From NCBI GenBank assembly GCA_934155165.1, contig CAKPGS010000022.1:1-22305 (forward strand): DNA of 22,305 nucleotides, written 5' to 3'. A model generated the notes under the pieces. The model made no database searches. It was not told where the DNA came from and was given only the letters and a program-made list of their open reading frames with translations. Below are positions 6,699 through 15,863 of this stretch, piece after piece (within the stretch, counting starts at the first letter, position 1; each line of letters begins with the position of its first letter). Position numbers and translations under genes: made by a program. Source of the DNA: an uncultured Clostridia bacterium (GTDB lineage: Bacteria; Bacillota; Clostridia; TANB77; CAG-508).

Positions 6699-8522
6699 TT
6701 ATTCAACTGTTACAGATTTTGCAAGATTTCTAGGTTTATCCACATCTAATCCTTTTTCTTTTGTAATGTAATATGCAAGTAACTGAAGTGGAATTATAGA
6801 TAAGATAGGTGAGTATATAGAATTTACTTCTGGTATTGATACTACAAAATCAAAATTTGTTTTATCTAAAGGTTGGTTTGTTACAATAAAACTTTTTGCT
6901 CCTCTTGTTATAACTTCTTGAATATTACTTACTGTTTTTTCTACTAAATTATTGTCTGTCAAAATGCTTACAACTGTAGTTCCATTTTCTATTAATGCAA
7001 TAGGTCCATGTTTTAATTCACCTGCTGCAAAGCTTTCAGAATGAATGTATGAAATTTCTTTTAATTTTAAAGAAGCTTCCATAGCAACAGGATAATCTAT
7101 TCCTCTACCGATAAAAAATACATCTTTTTCTTTATATACTTCTTTTGCGAATTCTTGTAAATCTTTTGAGCTTTTCAAAACCATTTCAGCTTTTTCTGGC
7201 AAAGTTAATAAGTCTTTTTTTAATTCCTTTATTTTCTCTTTTGAAATACTATTTAATATTTCGGCAAAATATAATGCCATAATGTTTAATAAAACAACTT
7301 GAGATGTATATGCTTTGGTTGAAGCTACAGCGATTTCTGGACCTGCATGAGTATATACAAAATAATCAGATTCTCTTGTTATAGAGCTTTCAATTACGTT
7401 TGTTATTGCAATAGTTTTTGCATTTTTAGATTTAGCAAGTTTTAGTGCAGCAATAGTATCAGCCGTTTCTCCAGATTGACTTATATAGATACAAAGAGTT
7501 TTTTCATTAATTAAAGGATCTCTATATCTAAATTCTGAAGCAACATCCACACAAACTGGTATATTTAAAAAGTGCTCAAAGTTTGCTTTAACAGCAAGAC
7601 CTGCATGCATTGCAGTTCCACAAGCTACAATATAAATTTGGTTTATATTGTTTAAATATTCTTTATCTAAATTCAAGCCATCAAAGGTAATAGAATCGTT
7701 ATTTAAAGATGTTCCAATAGTTTCTCTGATAGCTTTTGGTTGTTCGAAAATTTCTTTTAACATATAATCTTCAAATTTGCCTTTGTCAGCGCTATCTGCA
7801 GAAAGCTCTACACTTTCAGATTTTTTTGTTAATTTATTCAAATCAAAATCATAAAATTCTATATTTCCTTTTGTAATAACTGCATATTCTTTATCATTTA
7901 AAAAATAAAAATTATTTGTAAAAGATATTAATGCAGGAATATCAGATGAGATAAAAGTTTCATCTTTTTTTGTACCTATTACTAAAGGGCTATCTTTTCT
8001 TGTAACTATTAATGTATCTGGTTCGTTTTTATTTATAATTTCTAAAGCATAGCTTCCTTTTAAATCTTTACAAGCTAAATTAACAGCTTTTAGAAAATTA
8101 TTTTCTTTTTTATAATAATAGTGAATTAAATTTGGAATAATTTCTGTATCAGTATCAGAGTAAAAAGTATAATTTTTTCCCTCCAAAAATTCTTTTAATT
8201 CCTTGTAATTTTCAATAATTCCGTTATGAACAACAGAAAAAGTTTTGCTGTTATCCATATGAGGATGAGCATTTTCCTTAGAAGGTTTACCATGAGTTGC
8301 CCATCTTGTATGAGCAATTCCAAGAGTTCCATCTAAAGCTTCAATTCCTTCTAAACTTTCAAGGTTTGCAACTCTACCTTTATCCTTTTTTACAATAATA
8401 GTGCTATTTTCCATAACAGAAATACCAGCAGAATCATAACCTCTGTATTCTAATTTTTTTAGTCCATTAATTAAAATAGGACAAGCCTTTTTGTTACCAT
8501 TGTAACCAACAATACCGCACAT
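6699..8522 (-). CDS. glmS: Glutamine-fructose-6-phosphate aminotransferase (isomerising)
   Basis: 607-aa enzyme that makes glucosamine-6-phosphate from fructose-6-phosphate and glutamine, the entry step to UDP-GlcNAc and peptidoglycan. MCGIVGYNG gives the N-terminal nucleophile Cys2 after methionine removal, and LEYRGYDSAGI and HTRWATHGKPS belong to the glutaminase domain (about 1-230). Two SIS domains follow, with SQSGETADT in the first and HSESFAAGELKHGP in the second. The C-terminal tail DKPRNLAKSVTVE carries the conserved active-site lysine. Length and motifs are complete. AAGGAGG lies seven bases before the ATG. Expression should be controlled by the glmS ribozyme in its leader. Confidence 0.98.
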   Translation of the reverse strand: MCGIVGYNGNKKACPILINGLKKLEYRGYDSAGISVMENSTIIVKKDKGRVANLESLEGIEALDGTLGIAHTRWATHGKPSKENAHPHMDNSKTFSVVHNGIIENYKELKEFLEGKNYTFYSDTDTEIIPNLIHYYYKKENNFLKAVNLACKDLKGSYALEIINKNEPDTLIVTRKDSPLVIGTKKDETFISSDIPALISFTNNFYFLNDKEYAVITKGNIEFYDFDLNKLTKKSESVELSADSADKGKFEDYMLKEIFEQPKAIRETIGTSLNNDSITFDGLNLDKEYLNNINQIYIVACGTAMHAGLAVKANFEHFLNIPVCVDVASEFRYRDPLINEKTLCIYISQSGETADTIAALKLAKSKNAKTIAITNVIESSITRESDYFVYTHAGPEIAVASTKAYTSQVVLLNIMALYFAEILNSISKEKIKELKKDLLTLPEKAEMVLKSSKDLQEFAKEVYKEKDVFFIGRGIDYPVAMEASLKLKEISYIHSESFAAGELKHGPIALIENGTTVVSILTDNNLVEKTVSNIQEVITRGAKSFIVTNQPLDKTNFDFVVSIPEVNSIYSPILSIIPLQLLAYYITKEKGLDVDKPRNLAKSVTVE

Positions 8523-8567
8523 AAGCGTACCTCCTTAAATTTTTATTAAAAAAGCACACAAATAAAA

Positions 8568-8705
8568 GCCAAATAGTATTAAATTTGTTTTAGTATTGCT
8601 ACTAGTTTTTGTTAATACTTAATGATCTTAGCCAAACCATAGAACCATCCGCCGAAAAATTCGATAAGTTCTAACCTCGTCGACAATAAAAATTGCCCTG
8701 GCGCT
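8568..8705 (-). ncRNA. glmS ribozyme (glucosamine-6-phosphate-activated self-cleaving RNA)
   Basis: The minus-strand leader of glmS contains the ribozyme's hallmark sequences in order: A then GCGCCAGG at the cleavage site (cleavage between 8705 and 8704), GACGAGG (8681-8675), TATCGA, and TCGGCGG (8655-8649). P2 can form between TAGAAC (8673-8668) and GTTCTA (8645-8640). Further on, TAGTA-GCAA-TACTA (8604-8591) makes a GNRA-capped P4. It is enclosed by an eight-base pairing (8619-8612 with 8582-8575) that fits P3. Glucosamine-6-phosphate acts as cofactor for self-cleavage, and in B. subtilis the cleaved mRNA is degraded by RNase J1, giving feedback control. The 3' boundary is approximate. Confidence 0.93.
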
Positions 8706-8772
8706 TAATAAATTAAATAAAATAAACCTCCTTAAAAAATTTTTTATTTGTATAAATGCTTTTTACATTATT

Positions 8773-8801
8773 ATATTACTGCAAGCAAAAAAAATAAGCA
8801 A
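8773..8801 (-). promoter_or_regulatory. Predicted promoter of glmS
   Basis: On the minus strand TTGCTT (8801-8796) and TAATAT (8778-8773) are 17 bases apart; an overlapping TATAAT (8775-8770) is an alternative -10. Transcription would begin near 8766, about 60 bases before the ribozyme cleavage site, a usual arrangement. Confidence 0.45.
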
Positions 8802-8846
8802 GTCCTCAAAATAAATTTAAAATAAAAAAAATATAAAAGCTGATTG

Positions 8847-8867
8847 AACTAATTTAAGAAATTAGTT
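8847..8867. repeat. Perfect inverted repeat upstream of the hsd promoter
   Basis: AACTAATTT (8847-8855) and AAATTAGTT (8859-8867) are exact reverse complements around AAG. No T run follows, so it is not a terminator. Its place, 19 bases before the -35 box of hsdM, fits an operator or activator site. Confidence 0.6.
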
Positions 8868-8889
8868 GAAATATGTTGTAATAAGTTGA
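8865..8889 (+). repeat. Three GTTGW repeats at 10-base spacing reaching into the -35 box
   Basis: GTTGA (8865), GTTGT (8875) and GTTGA (8885) begin exactly ten bases apart, about one helical turn. The first overlaps the end of the inverted repeat and the last overlaps the -35 hexamer. This arrangement is typical of regulator half-sites on one DNA face, but no regulator is identified. Confidence 0.4.
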
Positions 8890-8914
8890 GAAAAAGAAAC
8901 TTTTGTGATATAAA
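8886..8914 (+). promoter_or_regulatory. Predicted extended -10 promoter of the hsd operon
   Basis: TTGAGA (8886-8891) and TATAAA (8909-8914) are separated by 17 bases with TGA just before the -10, giving an extended -10 site. Start of transcription is expected near 8921, leaving a 23-base leader with AGGAGG before hsdM. Confidence 0.65.
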
Positions 8915-8943
8915 ATATATGTGAAATTTATATTAGGAGGTTT

Positions 8944-11544
8944 ATGGTGAATAAACAACAATTAGCAAGTAAAATATGGGCAGGAGCAAATGCCTTAAGA
9001 GGAAAAGTTTCTGCAGATGCATATAAAGACTATATGTTAGGATTTGTATTCTATAAATATATATCATATCAAGAAGAAAAATATTTAAAAGAAAATTTGT
9101 ATTTTTCAGAAGTAGAAGAAATTAGAAATCTAACAGAGAAAGATTTGGATATAGTTGAAGCATGTAAGGAAAATTTAGGTTATTTTATATCTGGAGATAA
9201 ATTATTTTCTACATGGATTTCAAATAAAGGAAAATTTCAAATTAATGATGTAAGGGAAGCATTAACAGCTTTCGATAATAACATAGGACAAAATTATAAA
9301 AAAATATACTCTAACATTTTCGATACTTTGAGCAAAGGGTTAGATTCATTAGGAACTGGGGATCCAGAAAGAACTAAAGCAGCAAGAGAATTATTAGAAT
9401 TAATAGTGGAAATTCCTACAGATGGAAGTCAAGATTATGATATTTTAGGTTTCATTTATGAGTTTTTATTAAAAAACTTTGCTGCTAATGCAGGTAAAGC
9501 AGGTGAATTTTATACACCACATGAAGCATCACTTATAATGTCTGAAATTGTTGCAGAACATTTAAAAAATAGAGAAGAAATAAGTATATATGACCCTACA
9601 TCAGGTTCAGGTTCACTTTTAATAAATATAGGTCAAACAATAGCAAAACATATGAGTGAAAAAAATAAAATAAAATATTATGCTCAAGAGTTAATAGAAA
9701 ACACTTTTAATTTAACAAGAATGAATTTACTTATGAGAAATATTTTACCTTCAAACATTGTGGTAAGAAATAATGACACCTTAAAAGATGATTGGCCAAT
9801 TTCTATTTCTAATGACAAAGGTGAAGATTATGGACTTATAAGAGTTGATGCGGCAATTTCAAATCCGCCATATTCACAAGCTTGGGATATTACAGGAGCA
9901 GATACGGATCCTAGATTTTCAGAGTATGGAATAGCACCAAAAGCAAAAGCAGATTACGCATTTTTATTGCATAGTTTATATCATTTAAAACCAGATGGAA
10001 TAATGACAATAGTTTTACCACATGGGGTTTTATTCAGAGGTGGAGATGAAAAAACTATAAGACAAAATTTAATAGAAAGAGATAATATCGAAACAGTAAT
10101 TAGTCTACCAGCTAATATGTTTTTTGGAACAGGAATTCCAACAATAATAATGGTTTTAAAGAAAAAAAGAGAAAACAATGATATTTTAATTATAGATGCT
10201 TCAAAGGGATTTACAAAGGATGGTAATAAAAATAAATTAAGAGAGAAAGATATAAAGAAAATACTAGATACAGTATTTAACAGAGTAAGTATAGATAAAT
10301 ATTCTAAAGTAGTAAGTAAAGAAGAAGTAATTGCTAATGACTATAATTTGAATATTCAAAGATATGTAGATTCTGATGTATCAGAAGATTATGATGATAT
10401 ATATGGTAGCATGTTTGGAGGAATACCAAACGAAGAAATTGATTCTTTGAAAGAATATTGGGAAACATATCCAACCTTAAAAAAACAAATTTTTAAAGAG
10501 AACGATATTCCATATTCTGATGTGATAGAAGAAGATATAGAAAATACTATTTACAACAATAAAGATGTAAAAAAATATATTGTAGATTATAAAGAATTAT
10601 TCAGTGATTTTAGAGAGTATTTAAGTCACGAATTAATAGATAATAATCAAACACTAAATATATACAAAGAAAAAGAAATTATTACTGAGAAGATTAGAAA
10701 TAAATTTAATAATATAAAATTAGTTGATTTTTATGATGCATATCAAATATTTAATGATAATTGGGAGATTATTTTATTAGATTTAGAAATATTACAAAGA
10801 GAAGGCCTAAAAGCATTAAATATGGTTGATCCAAATATGAAATATAAAAAAAATAAGCAAAAAGAATTAGTAGAATATCAAGATGGTTGGATAGGAAAAA
10901 TTTTACCTTTCGATTTGGTACAGGAAGAATATTTTAAATCAGATAAAGATTTACTTGAAACACTTGATAATAAATTATCTGATTTAAATGAACAAAAAAA
11001 GGAGCTTTTAGATTCAATAGATGTAAACGACAAAATAAATATCTTAAAAGAAGATTCTGATGATATTAATACCAAAAAATTGAATGCTATAATAAGCAAA
11101 ATTAATAAAGAAGTAAAAAAAGGAGCTGTAGTTGAAGAAGGAACTTATGAAGAAATAATATTAAATATTTCTAAAGTAAATAGCGAAATGAGAAAATGCA
11201 GAAAAGAAATAAAAGAAATAAAAACAAAATTAGAAAAAGATACTAAACTAAAAATAGAAACTATTGAAACAGAAGAAGCTTTAAAACTATTAGAGAAGAA
11301 GTGGATTCTTCCATTATGTGATGGAATTGAAAAATTACCAAATTTAATGCTAAATGAATTTTTGAAATCTATCCAATATTTAGATAATAAATATAAAAAT
11401 TCTTTTAATAATTTGCAATTAGAATTAAATAAAACTGAAAAAGAATTAGCTATAATGTTAGAGGATTTAGTCGGAAACAAATTTGACCTAAAAGGTATAG
11501 AAGAATTTAAATTTTTATTAGGGGGGGAGCAGTTTGAAAAATAA
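8944..11544 (+). CDS. hsdM: Type I restriction-modification DNA methyltransferase subunit M, long form
   Basis: 866-aa N6-adenine methyltransferase subunit that acts with HsdS to methylate the recognition sequence and with HsdR to restrict. The helical HsdM N-terminal domain covers residues about 5-160. GEFYTP (187-192), motif I DPTSGSGSLL (217-226) and the catalytic motif ISNPPY (305-310) mark the methyltransferase fold. The catalytic domain ends near residue 480. The remaining 380 residues are rich in lysine and glutamate, with probable coiled coils at about 680-860. The total is well above the 500-540 aa of classic HsdM such as EcoR124I, although long clostridial forms exist. AGGAGG lies five bases before the ATG. 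The 3' end contains a G7 run and overlaps hsdS by 11 bases. Confidence 0.95.
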   Translation: MVNKQQLASKIWAGANALRGKVSADAYKDYMLGFVFYKYISYQEEKYLKENLYFSEVEEIRNLTEKDLDIVEACKENLGYFISGDKLFSTWISNKGKFQINDVREALTAFDNNIGQNYKKIYSNIFDTLSKGLDSLGTGDPERTKAARELLELIVEIPTDGSQDYDILGFIYEFLLKNFAANAGKAGEFYTPHEASLIMSEIVAEHLKNREEISIYDPTSGSGSLLINIGQTIAKHMSEKNKIKYYAQELIENTFNLTRMNLLMRNILPSNIVVRNNDTLKDDWPISISNDKGEDYGLIRVDAAISNPPYSQAWDITGADTDPRFSEYGIAPKAKADYAFLLHSLYHLKPDGIMTIVLPHGVLFRGGDEKTIRQNLIERDNIETVISLPANMFFGTGIPTIIMVLKKKRENNDILIIDASKGFTKDGNKNKLREKDIKKILDTVFNRVSIDKYSKVVSKEEVIANDYNLNIQRYVDSDVSEDYDDIYGSMFGGIPNEEIDSLKEYWETYPTLKKQIFKENDIPYSDVIEEDIENTIYNNKDVKKYIVDYKELFSDFREYLSHELIDNNQTLNIYKEKEIITEKIRNKFNNIKLVDFYDAYQIFNDNWEIILLDLEILQREGLKALNMVDPNMKYKKNKQKELVEYQDGWIGKILPFDLVQEEYFKSDKDLLETLDNKLSDLNEQKKELLDSIDVNDKINILKEDSDDINTKKLNAIISKINKEVKKGAVVEEGTYEEIILNISKVNSEMRKCRKEIKEIKTKLEKDTKLKIETIETEEALKLLEKKWILPLCDGIEKLPNLMLNEFLKSIQYLDNKYKNSFNNLQLELNKTEKELAIMLEDLVGNKFDLKGIEEFKFLLGGEQFEK

Positions 11545-12724
11545 GGAACAACCCAAAATAAGATTTAAAGGCTTTAAAAATAATTGGAAAAAGTACAAAG
11601 TAAGTAAAATATTTAAAGTAACAAGAGGATATGTTCTTTCATCAGATATGACTAAAGAAAATATTGAAGGCAAATATATGTACCCAGTTTATTCATCTCA
11701 AACCCTAAATAATGGTTTGATGGGATATTATAATAAATTTTTGTATGAAAATGCAATAACATGGACAACTGATGGTGCTAAGGCGGGAACTGTTAGATAC
11801 AGAGAAGGAAAATTTTATTGTACCAATGTTTGTGGTGTTTTACTTTCAGACAAAATGGAAGCAAACAAAATGATAGCTGAAGCACTTAATAATGTAGCTT
11901 ATAAATATGTATCAAAAGTTGGAAATCCAAAATTAATGAATAACATTATGAGTGATATAGAAATAAAAATACCATTAGATTCTAATGAACAAAATAAAAT
12001 TTCAGAACTATTAATAAAACTAGATAATCTTATCAATGTTCATCAGAGTAAGTACGATAAATTGGTTAGAATAAAAAAATCATTATTAGAAAAAATGTTT
12101 CCAAATAAAGAAGAAAAAGTACCTCAAATAAGATTTAAAGGTTTTAAAAATAAATGGGAACAACGCAAATTATCTGAATTAGTAAAATATAGAAGGGGTT
12201 CATTCCCACAACCATATGGTAATAAAGAATGGTATGGAGGAGAAAATGCAATGCCATTTGTTCAAGTTGCTGATGTAGGGGAAAATTTAAAATTAAATGA
12301 AAACACTAAACAAACAATAAGCAAAATTGCACAACCGATGAGCGTATTTGTTCCAAAAGATTCGGTTATTGTTACCTTGCAAGGAACAATAGGAAGAGTT
12401 GCAATTACTCAATATCCAGCATATTTAGATAGAACAGTGCTATATTTTGATACTTTTATTGAAAAAGATTTAGATAAATACTTTTGGGCTTTATCTGTAA
12501 AAAACAAATTTGAAGAAGAAAGGCGAAAAGCACCTGGAGCTGTTATTAAAACTATTACAAAAGAAGCCTTATCAGACTTTGATTTAGATATTACAAATAA
12601 GGAAGAACAAATTAAAATTGGAGAATTCTTTAGAAAATTAGATAACCTAATTAATCTTTATCAAATTGAATTAGATAAGATACAAAGAATAAAAAAATCG
12701 TTGTTATATAAAATGTTTATATAG
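11534..12724 (+). CDS. hsdS: Type I restriction-modification specificity subunit S
   Basis: 396-aa subunit that sets the target sequence of the type I complex. Two target-recognition domains are arranged in tandem, residues about 1-190 and 191-396. Each opens with a near-identical stretch (QPKIRFKGFKNNW and VPQIRFKGFKNKW) and ends in a conserved helix (RIKKSLLEKMF and RIKKSLLYKMF). The first domain recognises one half of a split site and the second the other half; the bases recognised cannot be read from sequence. The start is TTG at 11534, inside the end of hsdM, with the G7 run and following AG as ribosome-binding site, so translation is likely coupled to hsdM. hsdR follows after 13 bases. 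No inverted extra hsdS copy is visible in the window. Confidence 0.93.
   Translation: MKNKEQPKIRFKGFKNNWKKYKVSKIFKVTRGYVLSSDMTKENIEGKYMYPVYSSQTLNNGLMGYYNKFLYENAITWTTDGAKAGTVRYREGKFYCTNVCGVLLSDKMEANKMIAEALNNVAYKYVSKVGNPKLMNNIMSDIEIKIPLDSNEQNKISELLIKLDNLINVHQSKYDKLVRIKKSLLEKMFPNKEEKVPQIRFKGFKNKWEQRKLSELVKYRRGSFPQPYGNKEWYGGENAMPFVQVADVGENLKLNENTKQTISKIAQPMSVFVPKDSVIVTLQGTIGRVAITQYPAYLDRTVLYFDTFIEKDLDKYFWALSVKNKFEEERRKAPGAVIKTITKEALSDFDLDITNKEEQIKIGEFFRKLDNLINLYQIELDKIQRIKKSLLYKMFI
11556..11587 (+). repeat. Direct repeat copy 1 in hsdS
   Basis: 32 bases encoding most of KIRFKGFKNNW; copy 2 is at 12126-12157. The copies differ at two positions and lie exactly 570 bases (190 codons) apart, so exchange between them keeps the frame. 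Confidence 0.85.
12126..12157 (+). repeat. Direct repeat copy 2 in hsdS
   Basis: Second copy of the 32-base repeat at 11556-11587, opening the second recognition domain. A weaker repeat pair (12018-12100 and 12635-12718) marks the conserved helices closing each half, showing that the gene arose by internal duplication. Confidence 0.85.
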
Positions 12725-12737
12725 GAAGGAGAGAAAA

Positions 12738-15700
12738 ATGGCTTTTGATGATGAGCTAAAGTTTGAAGAAGCATTAGTTGAATTACTAATAAAACAATGC
12801 GGATGGGAAAAAGAAGTAATTAAATATCCTACAGAGAAAGAATTAATAAAGAATTGGGCAAATATATTATTTGAAAATAATAAAGAAAAATATGTACTAA
12901 ATAATTGCCCATTAACTGAAAGCGAAATGTATCAAGTGCTTACGCAGGTAAACACCTTAAAAACTCCTATTGCTCTGAATGATTTTATAAACGGCAAAAC
13001 TATTTCAATTATAAGAGATAATAAAGATGATGAAATAAATTTTGGTAAATCTGTAAGTTTAAAGATATATGATAGACTTAATGCAGGAGGAAAAAGCAGA
13101 TACCAAATAGTAGAACAGCCTCAATTTACAACAAATAATGAGATATATCCTACTCGAAGAGGAGATGTAATGCTTTTAATTAATGGCATGCCTTTATACC
13201 ATATAGAATTAAAAAAGAGTGGAGTGCCTATTTCGCAGGCAACTAATCAAATTGAAAAATACATGTATAACGGTGTATTTTCAGGAATATTTTCATTAGT
13301 GCAAATATTTGTTGCAATGAATCCTGAAGAAGCTGTATATTTTGCAAATCCAGGACCAAATGGAAAATTTAAGCCAGAATTTTTCTTTCACTGGGAAGAT
13401 TTCAATAATGAAATAGTAAATGAATGGCAAAGGTTTACTACCAGCTTTTTAACAATTCTTAGAGCTCACGAAATGGTTGGTTTTTATACAATAGCAGATA
13501 ATACTGATGGAATTTTGAAGGTTATGAGAAGTTATCAATTCGAAGCGGCATCTAGAATTGCAGATAAAGTTGCAACCTCAAATTGGACAAAACAAGAGCA
13601 AAATGGTGGGTATGTTTGGCATACTACAGGTTCAGGAAAAACCATGACATCTTTTAAAGCAGCTCAATTAATTGCAAACTCTGGAGATGCAGATAAAATT
13701 GTATTTTTGCTAGATAGAATAGAACTTGGAAATCAATCTTTAATAAACTATAGAAATTTTGCAGATACATCAATAGAAGTTAAAGAAACAGAAGATACAA
13801 AAGAATTAATAAATAAATTAAAAAGTTCATCTTTAGATGATACTTTAATTGTAACTTCAATTCAGAAAATGAGTAGAGTAAAAGAAAACGAAGAATTAAA
13901 AGAACGTGATTTAGAAATAATTAGATCAAAAAGAATTGTTTTTATTGTTGATGAATGTCATAGATCACAAATGGGAAAAATGCATCAAGATATAAAAGAT
14001 TTACTTCCAAATGCTATGTATTTTGGCTTTACAGGAACTCCTGAAATAGAAAAAAATGGAGACATTGCAGAAGAAAATATTTATACATCAGATATCTTTG
14101 GTAACGAAATTCATAGATACACATTATATCATGGAATAAGAGATAAAAACGTATTAGGATTTGACCCATACATAGTAAATACTTTTGATGAAAAAGAGTT
14201 AAGAGAAACTATAGCTTTGGAAAAATGCCATGTATCAACTGTTGAAGAAGCTTTAAATAATGAAGAAACTAAAGAAATATTTCTTTACTATATGAATAAA
14301 GGCAAAGAGAAATGTCCAATGACCGAAATAGAAAAGGAAATACCGAAATCACAATATAAAACTAAAGAACATGAAAAAGCAGTCGTAAAAGACATTACAG
14401 ATAATTGGTTAATAAGAAGTGTTAATTCAAAATTTCATGCAATTTTGGCAACAAATTCAATTAAAGAAGCAATAAATTATTATAAGATTTTTAAAGAATT
14501 TGATACTAATTTTAATGTAACAGCAATATTTGATCCAAGTGATAATAATTCTAATACAGCGATTGATAAAATAGATGGAGTTACTGAAATACTAACAGAT
14601 TACAATAATAAATTTAGAAAAAAATATAATATAACACAATATGAAAGCTTTAAAAAAGATGTATGTTTAAGATTAGCACATAAAGCACCATATTTAACAA
14701 TAGAAAGAAATCAAAATGAACAATTAAATTTAGTAATAGTTGTAGATCAGTTATTAACCGGGTTTGATTCAAAATGGATAAATACTTTATATATGGATAA
14801 AGAGCAAGAAAATAAAAACTTAATACAGTCAATTTCTAGAACAAACAGAATATTTGGACCGGACAAACCACATGGTACAATTATATTTTACAGAAAACCA
14901 TATACCATGACAGAAAAGCTACATCATGCTGTTGAAGCATATGCAGGCGAAAGAGAATTTGGACTATATGTTAATAAACTAGACAAGAATTTAAAAAAGA
15001 TGAATTTTATTTTTAATGAAATAAAAGAATTATTTGAAAATGCAGATATTTTTAATTTCGAAAAAAATTCAGATGATATAGAATGGAAAAAAATGTATTC
15101 AAAGAAATTTATAGAATTTAATAAATATTTAGATGCAGCAAAAATACAAGGTTTTAGATGGAAGGAATTAATCTATGAATTTGAAGATGAAACTTCAAAT
15201 AAATATGAAGTTACTCTAGAACTTGATGAAACAACGTATCTTGTATTAGTTCAAAGATATAAAGAATTATTCACAAGAACAAGAGGTACAGGCTTTGATG
15301 ACATACCATATGATATTGACACTCATATTATGGAAGTACAAACAGATGCTATTGATGATGACTACATGAATTCAAGATTTAAAATATATTTAAAAGCAAT
15401 AAATAAAGGAGATTCAAAAACAAAAGAAAAAGCTTTCAAGGAATTATATAGAACCTTTGCAATATTAAGTTCTGTAGAACAAAAATATGCGAAAATTTTT
15501 TTACACCAAGTAGAATCAGGTGAGATTATAGTAGACAATGAAAAATCATTTCATGAATATATTACAGAATTACATGTGAAATTTAATAATGACTGTATTC
15601 ATAAAATAGCTTCAGGATTTGGAATTGATGAGGAAAAATTTAAGAAATTAATCATATCAGGAGCAAATCATGAAAACATTAACGTATTTGGAAGATATGA

Positions 15701-15863
15701 TGAATTAAAGAAAACCTTGGATATAAACAAAACACAGAAATATTTAGAGCAACGAGATAATAAAGAATACACATTAAGAGAGGCAAAAATACAGGCAGAT
15801 AAAGAAATGAGAAAAATAATATTGAATGGCGGGGTAGATGATATATATGGATATAACGATTGA
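12738..15863 (+). CDS. hsdR: Type I restriction endonuclease subunit R
   Basis: 1041-aa motor and nuclease subunit, which translocates DNA using ATP and cuts unmodified DNA away from the recognition site. The N-terminal nuclease domain has RRGDVML (D143) and HIELKK (E157, K159), the PD-(D/E)xK triad, followed by QATNQIEKY. The superfamily 2 helicase core shows Walker A TTGSGKT (296-302), the DECH box VDECHRSQ (404-411) and FTGTP (431-435). QSISRTNR belongs to the second helicase domain. A helical C-terminal part follows, which is where HsdR binds the methyltransferase. No stops or missing motifs are seen, so restriction should be active. GGAAGGAGAG precedes the ATG. The gene order M-S-R is one of the common ones. 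Confidence 0.96.
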   Translation: MAFDDELKFEEALVELLIKQCGWEKEVIKYPTEKELIKNWANILFENNKEKYVLNNCPLTESEMYQVLTQVNTLKTPIALNDFINGKTISIIRDNKDDEINFGKSVSLKIYDRLNAGGKSRYQIVEQPQFTTNNEIYPTRRGDVMLLINGMPLYHIELKKSGVPISQATNQIEKYMYNGVFSGIFSLVQIFVAMNPEEAVYFANPGPNGKFKPEFFFHWEDFNNEIVNEWQRFTTSFLTILRAHEMVGFYTIADNTDGILKVMRSYQFEAASRIADKVATSNWTKQEQNGGYVWHTTGSGKTMTSFKAAQLIANSGDADKIVFLLDRIELGNQSLINYRNFADTSIEVKETEDTKELINKLKSSSLDDTLIVTSIQKMSRVKENEELKERDLEIIRSKRIVFIVDECHRSQMGKMHQDIKDLLPNAMYFGFTGTPEIEKNGDIAEENIYTSDIFGNEIHRYTLYHGIRDKNVLGFDPYIVNTFDEKELRETIALEKCHVSTVEEALNNEETKEIFLYYMNKGKEKCPMTEIEKEIPKSQYKTKEHEKAVVKDITDNWLIRSVNSKFHAILATNSIKEAINYYKIFKEFDTNFNVTAIFDPSDNNSNTAIDKIDGVTEILTDYNNKFRKKYNITQYESFKKDVCLRLAHKAPYLTIERNQNEQLNLVIVVDQLLTGFDSKWINTLYMDKEQENKNLIQSISRTNRIFGPDKPHGTIIFYRKPYTMTEKLHHAVEAYAGEREFGLYVNKLDKNLKKMNFIFNEIKELFENADIFNFEKNSDDIEWKKMYSKKFIEFNKYLDAAKIQGFRWKELIYEFEDETSNKYEVTLELDETTYLVLVQRYKELFTRTRGTGFDDIPYDIDTHIMEVQTDAIDDDYMNSRFKIYLKAINKGDSKTKEKAFKELYRTFAILSSVEQKYAKIFLHQVESGEIIVDNEKSFHEYITELHVKFNNDCIHKIASGFGIDEEKFKKLIISGANHENINVFGRYDELKKTLDINKTQKYLEQRDNKEYTLREAKIQADKEMRKIILNGGVDDIYGYND

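Noticed and set aside
8865..8889. The phased GTTGW repeats as a CRISPR or iteron origin
   Set aside because: Units are only five bases, with three copies and no spacers or replication gene; a promoter-side operator is the simpler reading.
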